Positions 21,735 through 32,800 of a DNA stretch of 64,000 nt are shown piece after piece. A model generated the notes under the pieces. That model saw only the letters and a list, made by a program, of their open reading frames with translations, made no database searches and was not told the DNA's origin. Position 1 is the stretch's first letter; every line of letters starts with the position of its first letter. The position numbers were made by a program, and so were the translations under genes. Source of the DNA: Isoetes taiwanensis (taxonomy: Eukaryota; Streptophyta; Lycopodiopsida; Isoetales; Isoetaceae); contig JAJEKV010000054.1 of the NCBI GenBank assembly GCA_021234155.1, forward strand, positions 2,089,468 through 2,153,467, given 5' to 3'.

Positions 21735-21878
21735 ATGAGGAGCACAAAAGAGAAGTGTTAAAGCTGAAGGCAGCCAGGAAGAATGGGCAAAAGGCGATTT
21801 GGAGGAAGGGCCGAGTAGACATAGATGATGTGGTCACTAATGATATGTCTGCATAGGGATTTGCCACCGCCAGGATAA

Positions 21879-24800
21879 TGTGTTCGAACATTAATACTCT
21901 GACACAGGAAAATGATTTGTTGAGTAATGTTGATATTGCATTTTTTCGTGAAACTGGAGAACATGAGGAATTGGGATTGCCTGATATTGTTGGTTTTAAG
22001 ATGGTGCACTCTGTGTGGTCCCCCAAGGGTGGAGACTTAAGGGATATGGCGACATTGCCTGTTTTGTAAGAAATGAATTTGTATCGTTAATCAATGTTCT
22101 TTATGCAAAGGCATCACTTCAGACTATTTGGATTGTTATACCAGGGCAGTTTGAAAACATTTATATTGCAGGGTGTTATTATCCACCTCGTGGATCCTCT
22201 ATATATAATTCAGGTGAGCTGGACAGAGATGACCCCTTTGCACAGTTGGAGCAGGATGTGTTCTCCTTTAGTAAGCTGGGTGATGTCTTGTTAATGAGTG
22301 ATTTCAATGGAAGGACGTCTCAAAGGCAAGCTGCTATAGTTAGTGCTGATGGGAATCTAGAATGGGTTGAAATGTTAGATGATGCTGAGCTTGAAGAAAC
22401 TGGTTGGAATAGACATTCAGAAGATAAAATACGTTGGCCCACTCCACAGGGTAATCATGTTCTGGCTTTTTGCAGTGGCTAAATCTGGTTATCTACAATG
22501 GGACAACCAACTTTCCAGGAACAGGAGCTCTTACATGTAGAGATGCAAGTGTAGTAGATTATGTTTTGGCCAAACCCTCTTTTGCAAAGCAAGTGGCTAG
22601 TTTTTCTATTATGAAGGACAATATTGAGTCCGATCATGAGCCTCTACTTATTGTCCTTCGTATGGCAGGCATGCCTGTTCATGGTATCATGCCACAAGTA
22701 GCTCTTAAGCCTATTATGAGGTATGACAAATCAGAAAAGTATAAGGATTGTTGTGATGGAACTGTATTCAACATTTCGTGGTCAGATAATGGTAAGAGAG
22801 TTAATTGCTTATCCCAAAAAGTTTTGGAATAGACTGAAACCATCCCAAAAAACAAGCACATCGATTGAGCTCAATTCTTTGATGGAGCATGTTAAAAACT
22901 TGTATCATGTAGATGGTTTTGACATATCGATGGGCAATATGTATGGGGAAGAGCTGTGTTTCTCTTCGGAGGACATATCTGAGGGGTTGCAAAAGTTGTC
23001 TAACAGTAAGGCTGCCGATGCAGAGGGGCTTATGGCTGAAATGTTCAAATGGGCAGAGGATAAAGTGGCAGAAGTGTTACTAAAACTGTTCAATGCTGTG
23101 TTACGAGAAGGCTTTCCACATACATGGCAAATTAAGAGGGTCATTCCTCTTCACAAAGCAGGTGATGAATCTGATCCTAACAATTATCATATGATTATGA
23201 TATGTAGCTTTTATGCCAAGCTTTTTTCTACCATACTGAATGGTAAGATTAGTGCATGGGCTTAAGCTAATAACGTGCGGGCAAAAGGGCAAGCAGGATT
23301 TAGGATTAAGAGATCTACAATCGACCATTTGGTAACAATGAGAACAATGATGGATTCTGTGATTGGGAAGAGGAAATCACTATATGCAGTATTTGTAGAC
23401 TTTTCGAAAGCCTTTGACATGGTAGGAAGAGTACATTTATGGGATAGAATGATAGCCCTTGAGGTGCCAGCGGCATATAGACACAAGCGATTCTTGCAGA
23501 CTCTATGATAAAGTTTTAATTCAACTCTCGTTTAAATTACATCATCGCGATGAGTATGTTGAGAGTAACGTGGGGGTTATGCAGGCCTGTCCGTTATCAC
23601 CTACGCATTTTGGTCTTTTTATAGATCAATTAGAGGGGTGGACGACTCTGAAAGGGTATGTTCTTTTGCTATTATTATATGCTGATGATGATGTGCTGTT
23701 GTCCAGGTGTGGCAGGTTTACATAGACAGTTAGTTAGATGCTTTAGGTCACTTTTGTGATGCGAAAAGCATAAGGGTAAATATGGCTAAGACTAAGATAG
23801 GGGTGTTTGGGGCTAATAAGGTAGACCATGTCAAATTGCAGTACAAGGGAGAACATGTTGAATTGGTGGAAAACTATAGATATCTTGGTTTAATTGTAGA
23901 CAAGAGTCCAAACTGGAACTTGGCAGCTGAGCAAAACGCAGATGGTGGGCTTAAAGCCCTCTACGTTATGCAGAGCAGGTGTAAGCGATCAGATATATGG
24001 AATTTTGGTATGCAGAAGGATTTGTATATTGCTTTGGTGCAATCGGTTGAGTTGTATGGCTGCGAGGTTTGGGGGCCAGGTTTAGCATTAGATAGATGGA
24101 AGAAAATTGAGAAAATATAGAAAAGATTATTCCGATCAGAGCTTGGCATTAAGATGCAAACGCATTATGACATGCTTCTAGTGGAATGTGGAATGTTTTC
24201 CCTGGAAACAGAAGCACTTTGCAGGACTCTCCACTATGTATATAAAGTCCTTTGTATGATGCCAGAGGATAGTCTTCCGTGACTGGCTTTGGAGGAGACA
24301 CGAGCAAAGGGGTGGTTTGCAGACATAGAACTCTGGTTAGCCAGGTGGGGGATGTGCATGGATGATCTAAGGATGCATAAGGATGACATACAGGGATGGG
24401 TTAGAAGAAGTGTCATACGTGTGTGCTGGAGGGAAGGTGCAGTTAAGGAGTTCTATAGAAATCATATCAACCCTATGCTAAAAGGGGCCAGGTACCTCCA
24501 GGAGAATATCTCAATTAGATATAGACAAGCTATATGTAGAATGAGACTGGGTTCGCATAGGTTAGGGGTTGAGCTAGGAAGGTGGAGCGATATCCCACAT
24601 GAGCTTAGATCTTACAAGCTGTGTGATATTGGGATACTTGAGGATGAGGCACACGTGCTTCTTCATTGTCCAACATACGTTGATTTTTGCGTTAGACATG
24701 GTACGCATGCTTGTACGCTTGTTGATTTCTTTGATCTCCCAGGTGTTCAGATTGGAGCATATATACTTGAAATCTTGGACTACAGAGAGAAGCATCTAAA

Positions 24801-24894
24801 AATAATGGATGTAATTGAAGTGGATGAGGAAGAGACGGGAGGGGTTAATGCATTGCTTACTGATGATGCATTAGATGATCTTTTTTACGCATGA
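21879..24894 (+). pseudogene. LINE ORF2: APE-type endonuclease and reverse transcriptase
   Basis: The N-terminal endonuclease is readable as CSNINTLTQENDLLSNVDIA and FFRETGEHEELG, then GCYYPPRGSS and LLMSDFNGRTS (about 22300). DASVVDYVLA...SDHEPLLIVL (22540-22660) closes the domain. The linker is shortened near 22790. RT motifs follow: RVIPLHKAGDESDPNNYHMI (23140-23195, where L1 has a PxxYRPI-type block), FVDFSKAFDMVGRVHLWDR (about 23390), MQACPLSPTHFGLFIDQLEG (23580) and YADDDVLLSR (23680), with the catalytic YADD kept. A C-terminal CDIGILEDEAHVLLHCPTY stretch resembles the zinc-finger end of such proteins. Several stops and shifts (23265, 23508, 23725, 24120, 24280) disable it. It is related to the LINE at 5.1-7.3 kb but less truncated. 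Confidence 0.85.
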
Positions 24895-24907
24895 CAAATG
24901 TACTGGT

Positions 24908-25440
24908 TTTGAACTGAGACTTATCCGCCGTAACCTTAAGGTAGCACAACATAGACAAAAACAATATGCTGACAAAAAAAGACGACCTTTAGAGTTTCAA
25001 AACGACGAACAAGTATTTTTGAGGATTAATCCAAAGCAAGGAGCGTTGAAGTTTAAGAAGCTCAAGAAGTTTGCCCCAAGATATACAAGTCCATTTCCAA
25101 TCATTAAGAAAGTAAGCAAATCAGCATATAAAGTTCAATTACCAGAACGCTTGAAAGCCCACAATGTGTTCCATGTCAGTAATCTTCGCAAATATATATA
25201 CGATCCATCTCATGTAATTTCAGAGGATCATATAACAAGTAAAGGGGATTTTCTCACCCTTAAACCTTGGAGAATCATAAAAGAAGAGTCTAAGAAGTTG
25301 AGAAGAAGAACAATTCGCCATTATCTGATACATTGGGAGGGTTGCCCGCCTGAAGATGCCACGAAGACGCAGATAAAATAGATGAAGAATACCCGGAACT
25401 CACCCATGAGGACATCGGTTGAATTCTCGAAGGGGAGATT
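24908..25440 (+). pseudogene. Ty3 chromovirus A: end of integrase and chromodomain
   Basis: From 24908 the sequence matches 36706-37227 of chromovirus B. It covers the integrase C-terminus (LRLIRRNLKVAQHRQKQYAD; VFLRINPKQGALKFKKLKKF; YKVQLPERLKAHNVFHVSNL) and then a chromodomain-like end (IRHYLIHWEGCPPEDAT). A short deletion after 'gccacg' shifts the end of the frame relative to copy B. A purine-rich tract (cgaaggggagatt) ends exactly where the LTR begins at 25441. Chromodomains of this class steer integration to chromatin marked by histone methylation. The 5' nine-tenths of this copy are missing, replaced by LINE sequence. Confidence 0.85.
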
Positions 25441-26017
25441 TGTAACGTCCCTAGGCATGGAAATTTCTAAGTCCACGGTTAATTGTTTTTTTTTTTTTTT
25501 TTGTTGAAAAAAGCTAGTTTAGCTGAGGGGGCATTCCGAGAATTGAACTCGGGACCTCTTGCACCCTAAGCAAGAATCATACCACTAGACCAAATGTCCA
25601 CGGTTAATTGGGCTGGACAAAATAATATTAATAATAGTAATAAGAGGGGTTTAAAATTGTTCATTAGGAGAATGACATGTGGCAAGAAAGGGAGATGGAG
25701 AGGGACGTTTAAGAAAGGGCATTATTTTCTTGAGACTAAAGGAAGAGGTGAACGGAAGAAGAGGAGGAAAGAAAGGAGAGAAGGGAAAATAATTTAAGGT
25801 AGGCATCCAAGTCTGTTGATTTCTGCTTTTAATCTTGGTAATCTGTGTAATGAATTCTAAATATTAAATACTTCTTTGTAAATCATGGAAAACGTTCTCT
25901 TCAGTACTGATTCTTTGATGCATGGCTTGAATTGATTTTCTCGCTATAACCATGATGGCTACAGATAGGAAGCATATTTTAGACCAGCATTGTTTCTTTT
26001 CAAACAGAAAGAGGGGA
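25441..26017 (+). repeat. Chromovirus 3' LTR (plus orientation), with insertion
   Basis: It starts TGTAACGTCC immediately after the polypurine tract. Its sequence matches, in inverted orientation, 26619-27078, and in direct orientation the truncated LTR at 37228-37470. It contains the tRNA-Pro retroposon at 25486-25595 plus its duplicated target. Without these it is about 450 bp, like the inverted copy. Confidence 0.85.
25486..25595 (-). mobile_element. tRNA-Pro(AGG)-derived retroposon with A-tail and 15-bp TSD
   Basis: On the minus strand a tRNA-Pro body is readable: D-arm GGTCTAGTGGTATGATT, anticodon arm CTTGC-TTAGGGT-GCAAG with anticodon AGG, T-arm CCGAG-TTCAATT-CTCGG and 3' acceptor strand AATGCCCC. 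About 23 bases of trailer with a T6 run follow, then A17. The direct duplication gtccacggttaattg flanks it (25471-25485 and 25596-25610). Both related LTRs in this window lack the insert at that exact point. The 5' acceptor strand (GGAC) overlaps the target duplication and leaves one mispair, so the first bases may come from the target. This is a SINE or retroposed pre-tRNA, not a working gene. Confidence 0.93.
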
Positions 26018-26110
26018 ATCAAAACTATCCTTCTTGATTTCTTTTCTTCTGTAAATGTTTGAGGGGAATCAAAACTATCCTTCTTGATTTCTTCCTTCTG
26101 TAAATGTTTG
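26011..26110. repeat. Tandem duplication, about 50-bp unit
   Basis: 'gaggggaatcaaaactatcc...ctgtaaatgtttg' occurs twice back to back with a 2-3 bp difference. Confidence 0.85.
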
Positions 26111-26551
26111 TAAAAGGATTCGTAACTCCAGCCTTTGTATCATGCCTTGGATAACAAAAATTCGTTGAACACAGCAGCCTGGAGAATCCATTTGGATAGA
26201 ATAAACCAAACAAAATATAGATCCACAGACAAGAGAGAATACTTGCTCAATCCTCCATTCCTCTGATAGTTACTTTAGAGAAGTAATGCTTTGAAAGATT
26301 CATGCCTTTGTTGAAGCATCCAACGCTCCACATGTCGCTCCACATGCCATGATGTTTTTGGCTGCCGTCGAATTAGGGCGAAACAGGAAAAAGGGTTTCA
26401 CAGAGATAGATATTATTTCTGAACAGTATATATATATATGACCATGATATAATAATAAACAAAACATTGCAATGGAGGCAAGTTTTCTAGTTGTTGATCC
26501 AGGGTTCAAGTCCAACTAAACTCTAACATATTTTTTTTTCCATTTTTCGTA
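26111..26551. other. Spacer between the inverted LTRs
   Basis: No gene is seen. A B-box-like word (gggttcaagtcc) lies near 26502, without a matching A box that I trust, and a (TA)n run near 26432. Confidence 0.4.
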
Positions 26552-26618
26552 GGTCTTTTGCTTTATGGTCTTTGTCTTGCTTGCCTTTTTCGTAGAAGAC
26601 CATAAAGCAAAAGACCTC
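26552..26618. repeat. Perfect 22-bp inverted repeat with 23-nt spacer
   Basis: The arms at 26552-26573 (starting aggtcttttgc) and 26597-26618 (ending gcaaaagacct) are exact reverse complements. The repeat directly abuts the end of the inverted LTR at 26619. The word 'tttttcgtag' precedes both arms. Confidence 0.85.
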
Positions 26619-27078
26619 CCAATCCTCCCCTCTTTTTGTTTGAAAACAAACAATGCTGGTCTAAAATATGCTTCCTATCTGTAGCCATCATGGTTATAGC
26701 GAGAAAATCAATTCAAGCCATGCAGCAAGAATCAGTACTGAAGAGAAGGTTTTCCATGATTTACAAAGAAGTATTTAATATTTAGAATTCATTACACAGA
26801 TTACCAAGATTAAAAGCAGAAATCAACAGACTTGGATGCCTACCTTAAATTATTTTCCCTTCTCTCCTTTCTTTCCTCCTCTTCTTCCGTTCACCTCTTC
26901 CTTTAGTCTCAAGAAAATAATGCCCTTTCTTAAACGTTCCTCTCCAACTCCCTTTCTTGCCACATGTCATTCTCCTAATGAACAAGTTTAAACCCCTCTT
27001 ATTACTATTATTAATATTATTTTGTCCAGCCCAATTAACCGTGGACTTAGAAATTTCCATACCTAGGGACGTTACAAT
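26619..27078 (-). repeat. Chromovirus LTR, inverted copy
   Basis: The reverse complement begins TGTAACGTCCCTAGG and follows 25441-26017 base for base apart from scattered changes, without the tRNA-Pro insert. It lies head to head with the chromovirus B gag region, which should instead be preceded by a plus-oriented 5' LTR. Confidence 0.85.
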
Positions 27079-27481
27079 CGCCAAATGAGATCATCACTAG
27101 GAGTTTTCTCATGGAATATTTTTATCATCTCTATCTAGAGCAATATGAGAATCTTGCTGAGGAGATGGAAGAATTGGATTAACTATGATGTCCTGAATTA
27201 TATTTTGATGTTCTGAACTATGTTTTGATATCCTGAACTATGATGTTTTTTTTCCTTGAATAATTTCTGTGCTAAGAATTAGTAGTGTGGCCAACTTGGA
27301 TTGAATAAGACTATCTCTGTGGAAAGAAAAAGGGAAAAATCTACAATAATGATAATAATAATAAAATGAATAAGATATGAATGTAAATACGTGTGCAGGC
27401 GACAATTATGAGCCGCAGGAGAACATCTAGGGCGGGACCCAGTGCCAGGGGACAAGAAACCCCTATCGTCGATCCTTGGCA
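27079..27481. other. Chromovirus B leader
   Basis: Untranslated sequence before gag. It includes three tandem 'tgatNtcctgaactatNttt' units at about 27187-27250. No plus-oriented LTR precedes it. Confidence 0.5.
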
Positions 27482-28424
27482 ATGCAACAACAAATTAATT
27501 CCCTGCAGGAACTCATTCCCCAGCATCGTAACAACGAGGACGACGAATTGAATAGAGTGATGAAAGATATTAAATGGCCTACATTTACTGGAAAAGACAC
27601 TAGTGGAGATGAAGCTGATGCATGGATGAGAGGTATGGAGTTTATTTTTGAGGTTAAGAAGACCCCTCCATTGATGAAACCCACCATTGCCGATTTACTC
27701 CTTAAAAGTGATGCTAAAATTTGGTGTAATCAACATAAAAGAGAACATGGACTGCAAATTGGCCAAACCAGTTGGAAAACTTTCAAGCAAGCATTTGAAT
27801 CACATTACCTTTCCTCTGGTTATGCACTAGTTAAGATGCATCAATTCCTTGAATTAAAGCAAACCCAATCTGTCGATCACTATACCAATCAGTTTAGGCT
27901 CCTACAAATTCATGGACCACCTTTCAGATTAGATCAATTGATTGACAAATATGTTAAAGGATTGAAGCCGGAGTTGTCTATACATGTGGGAGGTGTCTCT
28001 TATGCTAACTTAGAGTGTATGCCGCAAAATTTAAGGAACAGATTCAACAACAGGTAAATAAAAAGAGAGATGCAGAGTGGACATGGAAGAATTTGCAAAC
28101 TGCAAGTAAGCAGCCTTATAGAGGAAACCCTTCTGGTATGACTGTTAAGATGGCTGAAGGAAGTAATGAAAATGATACACATAGTGAGAATAGTCAGAGA
28201 GGTAAGCTAACTGACGAAGAGAGGAAAAAATGTCGAGCAGAAGGCAAATGTTTTTATTGTCGAGAGAAGGGACATCGTGCTTCTGTATGCCCAAAGAAAA
28301 ATATTAACACTGTTAAAAACATTACAGAAACAGGAAGGCAGCAAGAACGTAGAAATGGAAAAAGAACTAATGCCAAAGCAATTACATTGGAGGAATCAGA
28401 TTCAGGAGAGGGTGAAAGCATGCT
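27482..28424 (+). pseudogene. Chromovirus B gag
   Basis: The ATG at 27482 opens a capsid-type region with WPTFTGKDTSGDEADAWM and a Retrotrans_gag-like core (WKTFKQAFESHYLS; LELKQTQSVDHYTNQFRLL). A one-base shift near 28020-28050 moves to the frame with a CCHC zinc knuckle CFYCREKGHRASVC (about 28250-28290). The intact protein would form the particle shell and bind RNA. The acidic tail (LEESDSGEGESML) is cut by the MITE at 28425. Confidence 0.85.
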
Positions 28425-28717
28425 AGGGTGTACCATCTAAAGTTCTTTTTAGGGAGTGCAAAACTACCCAAAAAAGTACCCAGCACTGGGTACTAAGAAC
28501 TTGCATAAATGCCTCAATAAACAATAAGTTTGAGAGTTGGTTCATTCATTTTAGTCTCTAATAGTATTGTTATCCTCTACTACTATAGGTTGACATGTTG
28601 TTGACCTTCAATTCAAAATTTTTGGATTGATTTTAATGGGAAGAAAAAACAGAAAGTACCAGTTTTAAAAGTACCCAGTGTAGGTACTTTTGAGGGTTCC
28701 AAAAGTGGTACACCGTA
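28425..28717. mobile_element. MITE inserted at the gag-pol boundary
   Basis: Inverted ends AGGGTGTACCA and TGGTACACCGT (one mismatch) are flanked by AGCATGCT on both sides (28417-28424 and 28718-28725). Because the duplicated site is itself palindromic, its exact length (6-8 bp) is ambiguous. Near both ends the interior contains GTACCCAG-type words that could pair. No coding sequence is present. An 8-bp duplication would suit hAT. Confidence 0.75.
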
Positions 28718-29613
28718 GCATGCTTTCACCCGAGAGATGCATATCTATGCTGCTATAGATCAAGGTCACGCAGAGCAACAACCGGCAATAATTCAAGTCC
28801 CAGGTAAACTTAAGGACATGGATGTTATGTTTCTAATAGATTGTGGTAGCACTCATAATTTTATCTCGCCAAGATTGGTGCAAACATTGCATTTAAGTTC
28901 TAGAGAATGCAAACCTAGGAAAGTCGAGCTTGCAGATGGGAAGTTTAAATTTTCTTCTTCTATGGTTCCTTCTTTGGAATTTGAAATAAAAGGTTTTCCT
29001 TCTAATGCTGAGTTTGAAGTCCTTAACCTGGGAAAATATGATTTGATCTTGGGAATGAAATGGTTATCTCAAGAGCATGCCATGATAGATTGTGATAAAA
29101 GAGTCGTGTTATGTCGACCAACGGGACGGGAACAATACATGTTGGAGAGTAACCTGCAATGTGCTACAGTTACCCTCTTATCATATAAGCAAGTAAAGAG
29201 AAGTTTGAGAAAAGGGGGTTATGTATATCTAGGTCATATTAAACAGACTGAAAATCAAGAAGAATCTCCACCTAAAGCAATTCAAGAAATACTTGAAGCA
29301 TATAAGGACGTGTTTCCTGATGAGCTGAAAGAGTTGCCACCTTGTAGACCAGTAGACCATGAAATTGAATTGATCCCTGGATTTGTACCTACATCTAGAC
29401 CACCATATAGGTTTCATGCATTAGAATTAGCAGAACTGAAGAAACAGTTGAATGAACTCATTGAGCAAGGGTTCATAAGGCCTAGCACTTCACCATTTGG
29501 AGCCCCGGTACTGTTTGTTAAGAAAAAAGATGGATCCTTGCGGCTTTGCATTGATTACAGAATGTTAAACAATATTACTGTCAAGAATAAATATGCACTA
29601 CCACCCATTGATG

Positions 29614-29874
29614 TGTTAGAATCAGAGCTTGGGATTCGAACCCAAGTATGCCAAAACTCTGTCTCCTTCACAATCTCCTCCACCAAAACCTTCTGGTCAG
29701 CAAAACTCAAACTCTTCTCTGTGTGCCTTTACAACGTCAATCTTCCCTTTTATAGTTTCAATTTTCACCGACATGTATAATAGATGACAAGTGTTTCCAA
29801 CAAGCTGAATTAAACAATTAAATGTCAATCCATGTATCCTAGACCATTGCCCATATGGCATGACAAACCCAACA
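29614..29874 (-). repeat. Copia 3' LTR
   Basis: TGTTAG...CCAACA on the plus strand. Its polypurine tract is at 29875-29884 (plus-strand cttccccttc). Confidence 0.93.
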
Positions 29875-32800
29875 CTTCCCCTTCATGCCATATCGCTTCA
29901 CTAAATATTCCCAGAATTTCTTTGAACAAACTAAGCTTACGTTCTGTCATTGGCTTGGTAAACAAGTCTGCTGCTTGATATGAGGTCTCCACATACTGCA
30001 TAACTAACTCATTTTTCGCAATAAGGTCCCTTATGAAATGAATATGCAATTCTATATGTTTGGTTCTTTCATGATGCACAGGATTTTTTGCTATAGCAAT
30101 ACAACTTAGACTATCTGTTAACAGCACAGTCGGATTTGGCTGAGGTATACCTACTTCAGTCAATAGTCTTCTTAACCATGCAATTTCTTTAGCTGCTGAA
30201 GAAGCTGCCGAGTATTCAGCTTCTGCAGAAGACATCGCAACAGATGATTGTTTTTTACTTCTCCATGATATCAGACCTCCTGCAAGCACCAAGGCATAGC
30301 CAGATGTTGATCTTCTGGCATCTAGATCTCCTGCCCAATCTGCATCTGAATACGTAAATAAGACCAAATTATCAGAATTAAAAGTGATTCCATGATCTTT
30401 AGTGCCCTTTAAATATCTTAAGATCCTTTTGGCTGCAATCCAATGTCCTCTGCCTGGATTGTTGTTATATCTGCTTAATAGATTTACTGCAAAAGCAATA
30501 TCTGGACGTGTACTGTTAGCAACATATAGCAGACATCCTATGAGTTCTCTGTATGGAATGTTTTCCATTTCCTTTTTTTCATGTTCAGATGATAGACATA
30601 AAGCTGCTGAAATTTTATAACCTGCTACAAGTGGAGTACTCACCGTGTTTGCACTTTCTAATCCAAATCTTTTTATCATATTTTCAATGTTTCTGGTCTG
30701 ACTAAGTCTGAGTATTTTATTCTCCTTATCTCTATTCATCTCAATACCCAGAAACTGTTTCAGTTCTCCAAGATCTGTCATTTTAATTCTTTTCTTCAAA
30801 ATATCTTTGCATCTATCTAGATGTTTCATGCAATTTGAAACCATCACACAATCATCTACATACAGAGCAATAATACAAAATTTATCTCCCTCTTTGAGCA
30901 TGTAAAGATTTCCATCATTTTTAAGTTTTTCAAATTCTTGTTCTCTCAGATACTTATCCATGCATTTATACCATTCTCTAGGCGCTTGTCTTAGACCGTA
31001 CACTTGCTCGTTTTAATTTCCAAACCATGCCAGTACCTGTTTCAAAGCCTGGAGCTTGTTTCATATATATCTCTTCTTGTAAGCTGGCATTCAGAAATGC
31101 AGTTTTCACATCCATATGATGTACATCAAGTTTGAGAGCATTTGCTACTGCTAATACGAGTCTTACACTTGTTAACTTGACAATAGGGGAGTATGTTTCT
31201 TCATAATCAATTCCCTTTTTTTGAGAAAAACCTTGAGCAACCAACCTAGCTTTATATCTTTTTTATCCATCAGCATTTGTTTTTATTCTATAAATCCATT
31301 TATTTTCAACCGGATTCTTACTTCTAGGACATTCTACTAACTCGTACGTACCGGTTTCCTTGAAAGAGTCCATCTCTTCTTGCATTGCCCTCACCCATTC
31401 AGATGCCTTTTCTGAATTGATTGCTTCATCAAAAGATACGGGAACATCAGGTTCAAACACAGCCATTAACTAGGGAAATCTAACTGGAGGTTTCCCAATT
31501 CTTCTGGTTTTCCCTGTGCCATACCTACCATACATTTCAGGATTATAGTCTATACCTGTATCTTTAAGCTTTTCCACCTCAGTCTTCCTTTTTCGTTGCC
31601 TTGCTTCTGCTTCTAGTATAGGTGGTGCCGATCCTGCTCTATTGATGTCTTCGCTTTCCTCATTACCTGTTCTGTACGTGTCATCTTCATTCTCTTCGTC
31701 AGAGTCAAAGTCAGCAGCGAAGTCAATTTTACTATCATGAGCAATGGCTCTTTCTACTTTCCCTTTCTTTTCTGAAGTTTCTATTTCATGTCTATCTTTG
31801 TAAAATTTTCTTTCATCAAATACGACGTCTCTGCTAGTTATTATTTTCTTTGTTTCGGGTATGAAAATTCTATAACCCTTTGATTCCTCATCATAACCGA
31901 CTAGAAATCCTATTTCTGCTCTATTATCCAATTTAAGTCTTATTTCTTCAGGAACATGAGCATATGTCAAGCAACCATAAGCTTTAAAACCATCATATGA
32001 GCGATTTAGTTGAGTACCTGACCATATCTCCTCTGGAATGCCTCCATCCAAGATGCTTGATGGCAATCTGTTCTGTATAAAAAATGCTGTTTTGACTGCT
32101 TCTTCCCAAAGATAATTTGGTAAACCTGCAAACTTTATCATAGATCTTACAGCATCTAAAACTGTTCTATTTTTTCTTTCTGCAACACCGTTTTGTTGCG
32201 GAGTATATCTACATGTGAGTTGTCTTTTTATTCCACACTCGAGACAAAAATATTTAAACTTTCTTGAAAGATATTCACCACCTCTATCACGTACATCTTT
32301 AATGCATCAAGGGCTTTGTCTTTAGTTGACAATAGATAGCATTTTCCCCTTCTACTAAAGTCATCAATAAAAGATATATAATACCTTTTACCCGTTCTTC
32401 CTTGCACATTCAATGGACCACAAAGATCTGTATGTACGAGATCAAGAGGCCCCATGGCTCTTTTCTTTGATCTGCTAAAAGGCAATCTGGTTAGTTTCCC
32501 AAACATACAACCTGGACAGATGTATTTCCCAAGAGTATCATCTTCCCCATGAATATAGCCATTTTTAATCATGTATCTGATATTGTTCATATGCGTATGA
32601 GCAAGCCTATTGTGCCATGTTGAGCACTTAGTAACTTCCAACATATTCACACTTTCCAAGCCATTATTTGAGAACTGAAATAGATTGCCAACTCGCTTTG
32701 CAAGAAACCTCAATTCACCATCAAGCAAAACCCTACAGCCTTTTTTGTCAAACCTTAATTCATATCCCATATCAACTAATTGACTGACGGAAATCAAATT

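Larger units (their letters stand above)
17571..21857 (+). pseudogene. LINE ORF1: repeat-rich RNA-binding protein, interrupted
   Basis: The ATG at 17571 opens a Ser/Lys-rich start, then (after a frameshift in an A-run near 17660) degenerate LLERNPDQPNLLERNQSNP repeats. The repeats continue after the LTR insertion at 19843 and are followed by a two-copy QGHLGQTQ...IRNQKQEG repeat (20070-20210). Next comes a coiled-coil-like segment (20450-20700). Then the L1-ORF1-type RRM core appears: ALNIRLVGLPEEP (20715), FRVGKPNGKTRHIVVKFA (20830-20885) and VWVNEDLTKEEYEE (20943-20982). After the hAT insertion it resumes as HKREVLKLKAARKNGQKA, the usual C-terminal segment, and ends at about 21857. There is an in-frame stop at 20452. 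The intact protein would coat LINE RNA in the ribonucleoprotein particle. Confidence 0.75.
17345..24907 (+). mobile_element. LINE with ORF1 and ORF2, carrying two later insertions
   Basis: A non-LTR retrotransposon with a 5' leader (start uncertain), ORF1 from 17571 and ORF2 from about 21879 to 24894. It is interrupted inside ORF1 by an LTR element (17804-19837) and by a hAT MITE (20983-21734). Removing both restores continuous ORF1 sequence across each site. At about 24907 it passes directly into the 3' part of a chromovirus without a recognisable tail, so its 3' end was probably lost. ORF1 and ORF2 both have stops and frameshifts. Confidence 0.8.

Noticed and set aside
25527-25599. A functional tRNA-Pro gene
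   Set aside because: The A-tail, target duplication, mispaired acceptor stem and absence from sister LTRs show a retroposed copy.
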